Below the pieces are notes generated by a model. It was not told where the DNA came from. It worked only from the letters and a program-made list of their open reading frames with translations, and did not search any database. The position numbers and the translations under genes are program-made. Below, in pieces: positions 61,490-64,000 of a stretch of DNA of 64,000 nucleotides. Positions within the stretch are counted from its first letter, which is position 1. Each line of letters begins with the position of its first letter. The DNA is from Chitinophaga niabensis (lineage in GTDB: Bacteria > Bacteroidota > Bacteroidia > Chitinophagales > Chitinophagaceae), in the NCBI GenBank assembly GCA_017849435.1, contig JAFIGY010000022.1:1-64000 (forward strand), given 5' to 3'.

Positions 61490-64000
61490 AAGTCTTGCTG
61501 TTTTCATCATCAGGATCAAGGGATACGGATCGATATGCACGTCTGCCGGCAAACAGATGATAAATGTGCGGAAGGAAGAACAGTACGCTGATAGCGGAAA
61601 ATACCAGTCCCCCGATCACCGCCACGCCCAGCGGAGCTGTTTGGTCGCCTCCTTCTCCAAGCCCCAGCGACATGGGAAGCATGCCCGCAATCATCGCGAT
61701 GCAGGTCATCAGGATAGGTCTGATACGCGCACCGGCTGCCTGCAGATAAGTATGCGGTTCACCGGTTTTCCGCAACTGTTCCGCATGGGTAATGAATAAC
61801 ACCGCATTGGCAATCGCTACGCCAACGGCCATAATAGTACCCATATAGGATTGTATGTTGAGCGAATGGCCCGTCACCAGCAAAGCGAGCAAAGAACCGA
61901 CGATTACTGCCGGGATCACAGACAAGGTAGTAATGGCGATGCGGAACGATTGAAAATAGACGGTCATCAACAGGAAGATCACCACGACAGCTACTCCTAA
62001 ACCGGTTTGCAGGCTGGAAAGCGTTTCCTGCAGCAGGTCCGGCTGCCCGCGCAGAATGATCTTTGCGCCATTCGGTAATTTGCCGAACGCAGCGATGGAC
62101 GCCCTGACCTGCCTGAAGACGCTGCCAGGATCCTGCCGGTGAATATTGGCAGTGATGGTCACATATCGTTGCTGGTTCAGCCGGTCGTATTCTCCGGGGA
62201 TCACGGTTTGTTTCCAGGACGCCACTTCGCTAAGATAATGCGTGGTGCCCATTCCGCCGGATACAGGGATTGCTTCGAGTGCAGCGGTGCTGTTCATCCG
62301 GTATTCCGGGTATTGTACCTGTACCTGGTAAGCAGTGCCGGTGGCCTTATCCAGCCAATAGCTGGGAGCGGTGAACCGGCTGGAGGAAGTAGCGGCAGTG
62401 GTGGACCTGGCGATCTGTTCGCTGGTAATACCCAATTGTCCGGCTTTAACCCGGTCCACATCGAGCCGGATAGCAGGATAATCCAATGGTGTGGCTATCT
62501 GAAGATCGCGGAGCGATGGGATGGCGGAAAGCCGTTGCATCAGCTGTCCGGCTGTTTTGCGTCCTTCCGCAAGATTGCGGTTCACAACGGAGATTTCCAG
62601 TGGATTAGTGCTGCCAAGGTTAAGCACCTGTTCTACGATATCACCCGGCTCGAAAGATATCTTCACCTCTGGCATCGTTTTACTGACGGCCGCTCTTAAC
62701 TGCTCCTTGAACGCGGCCACACGGATCACACCTTTTTTCAGCTTGATGCGCGTAACGGATTCATGGGGGCCTCCGGTCCACAAATGAATGTAATTCACGG
62801 GGTAGCTGGAGGGTTGTGTGCCGATAAAAGCGGAGGATATATCAGTATTATCTTTTCCGGCAATACTGTCTGAAAGCTGCAAGAGCTTCCTGGTAGCATC
62901 TTCCGTTCGTTCAAAACGTGTACCCACGGGCATGCGTAAACGAACCTGCACCTGCCCGCTGTCTGACGAAGGGAAAAGCGCCGTGCCGGTAAACATCAGC
63001 AATAACGCCGCCAATGCGAATGAGCAAAGCAGGAATAATATCGTGATGCTTTTGAATCTTCCCTGCAGCCGCTGCCCATATGCTTCATAACGCCGCTTCA
63101 TCCGCCCGGAGAAAACAGGATCAGCATCGTGTGAAAGGTGATCTTTTAATAACCAGTTCGCTACAACTGGCACGAAGGTTTGGGATAAAAGAAAAGATGC
63201 GATCATGGCAAACCCAACTGCCAGCGACAAAGGCATGAACATCGCTTTGGGGATGCCGCTCATGAATAGCGCCGGTACAAAAACCGCCAGGATGCTGAGC
63301 AGGATCAGCAACTTGGGACCGGCTATCTCCCGGCAGGCATCTGCGACCGCCCGCGCGCGACGCTTTCCCTGCTCCATGTGGCGATGAATATTCTCGATCG
63401 TTACCGTTGCTTCATCCACCAAAATGCCTACAGAAAGCGCAAGCCCCCCCAGTGTCATGATGTTGACGGTTTGCCCGGCGAGATACAGGCAGGTGGCGGA
63501 TGTGAGCAGTGCCAGCGGAATGGTCAGCACAACGATCAGGGCGCTTCTGCGATCCCGGAGAAACAGCAATACCATCAACCCTGTAAGCAGGGCACCCAGG
63601 CCGCTTTCAAACAGGAGGCTTTTGAGGGCATTGACCACATAGCCGGACTGATCGAAAGCATAAGACACCCGGATGTCATCCGGGATGGCGGCCTGCATAT
63701 CCGGCAAAGCGGCCTTTACTCTTTGCACAACATCCCAGGTGGACGCATCCGCTCTTTTCGTAACAGGGATATAAACAGAACGTTTGCCATTGATCAATGC
63801 GTAGCTGGTGGTTACATCCGCACCCAGACTAACATTGGCAATGTCTTTGACATATATGGCAGCACCGGCGCCCAGCTGCAGCGGCATGTTCTGGATATCC
63901 TGCAGGGTCTCGATCATGCTGTTCTGCGGAGTGATATAAGTAGTGTCTCCGATGCGTACATTTCCTGCCGGGGCAATACTGTTGAACTTTACAAGCGACT
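61476..64000 (-). CDS. RND efflux permease, C-terminal part (start lies beyond window edge)
   Basis: The open frame runs through the right edge: codons before the first internal ATG (63917) read on without a stop and align with residues about 206-240 of the fused pump. Visible: TM4 GILVDEATVTIEN, porter domains, and the last TM bundle ending LFFLPHIYHLF. About 840 codons are seen, so some 200 are missing. It lacks the His-rich loop of its paralogue. It forms a coupled pair with the adaptor gene downstream. Confidence 0.92.
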   Translation of the reverse strand, partial: SLVKFNSIAPAGNVRIGDTTYITPQNSMIETLQDIQNMPLQLGAGAAIYVKDIANVSLGADVTTSYALINGKRSVYIPVTKRADASTWDVVQRVKAALPDMQAAIPDDIRVSYAFDQSGYVVNALKSLLFESGLGALLTGLMVLLFLRDRRSALIVVLTIPLALLTSATCLYLAGQTVNIMTLGGLALSVGILVDEATVTIENIHRHMEQGKRRARAVADACREIAGPKLLILLSILAVFVPALFMSGIPKAMFMPLSLAVGFAMIASFLLSQTFVPVVANWLLKDHLSHDADPVFSGRMKRRYEAYGQRLQGRFKSITILFLLCSFALAALLLMFTGTALFPSSDSGQVQVRLRMPVGTRFERTEDATRKLLQLSDSIAGKDNTDISSAFIGTQPSSYPVNYIHLWTGGPHESVTRIKLKKGVIRVAAFKEQLRAAVSKTMPEVKISFEPGDIVEQVLNLGSTNPLEISVVNRNLAEGRKTAGQLMQRLSAIPSLRDLQIATPLDYPAIRLDVDRVKAGQLGITSEQIARSTTAATSSSRFTAPSYWLDKATGTAYQVQVQYPEYRMNSTAALEAIPVSGGMGTTHYLSEVASWKQTVIPGEYDRLNQQRYVTITANIHRQDPGSVFRQVRASIAAFGKLPNGAKIILRGQPDLLQETLSSLQTGLGVAVVVIFLLMTVYFQSFRIAITTLSVIPAVIVGSLLALLVTGHSLNIQSYMGTIMAVGVAIANAVLFITHAEQLRKTGEPHTYLQAAGARIRPILMTCIAMIAGMLPMSLGLGEGGDQTAPLGVAVIGGLVFSAISVLFFLPHIYHLFAGRRAYRSVSLDPDDENSKTYDKH

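Noticed and set aside
1-64000. CRISPR arrays, tRNA or rRNA genes, IS elements
   Set aside because: No spaced repeats, cloverleaf-like sequences, transposase motifs or terminal inverted repeats were found on reading.

Overview
The window looks like chromosomal DNA of a Bacteroidota bacterium, most likely family Chitinophagaceae (Chitinophaga-like). Grounds: a SusC/SusD pair with a GH92 enzyme, two proteins with Por (T9SS) C-terminal sorting domains, many lipoproteins with a Cys-Lys-Lys start, few Shine-Dalgarno sites, and many upstream copies of the Bacteroidota -7 element TAnnTTTG. No rRNA, tRNA, CRISPR array, IS element or phage gene was recognised. Family assignments come from motif recognition by eye; no database search was run.

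Layout. 1-6620: two-component regulator (cut by the window edge), an RND efflux pump fused in frame to its membrane-fusion protein, its TolC-like partner and a small unknown protein. 6716-12237: VIT-type transporter, 2-hydroxyacid dehydrogenase, LuxR regulator, SGNH hydrolase, pirin, membrane-anchored AraC regulator. 12310-20090: M1 peptidase, VOC protein, lipoproteins, luciferase-like oxidoreductase, GH16 glucanase, two tandem fatty-acid desaturases. 20100-24550: a secreted T9SS SGNH protein and a phosphoesterase/beta-propeller protein. 24588-27769: a four-gene metal module resembling MbnH/MbnP (di-heme enzyme, copper-protein-like lipoprotein, CxxCxC barrel, small Cys protein). 27817-36102: RluF, a diadenylate-cyclase-like protein, a lectin/PKD T9SS protein, a Tat-exported oxidoreductase, topoisomerase III and a WalJ-like hydrolase.

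36323-52249 is a carbohydrate region: SusC, SusD, a GH92 enzyme with an extra N-terminal domain, then an aldose-catabolism operon (aldo/keto reductase, enolase-superfamily enzyme, sodium symporter, lipoprotein mutarotase), a divergent AraC regulator and a large secreted unknown protein. A short motif, TGGTCAAA, recurs in the control regions and may be the AraC site.

53561-55994 holds the most striking regulation: a textbook TPP riboswitch directly before a universal stress protein gene, followed 1 kb later by a fluoride riboswitch before a CLC-F type antiporter. 56464-58781 is an ECF41 sigma factor with its classic partner (carboxymuconolactone decarboxylase family) behind a recognisable ECF41 promoter. 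58914-60364 carries MnmD-like and Tam-like methyltransferases. 60389-64000 is a second RND pump/adaptor pair, unfused, cut by the right edge.
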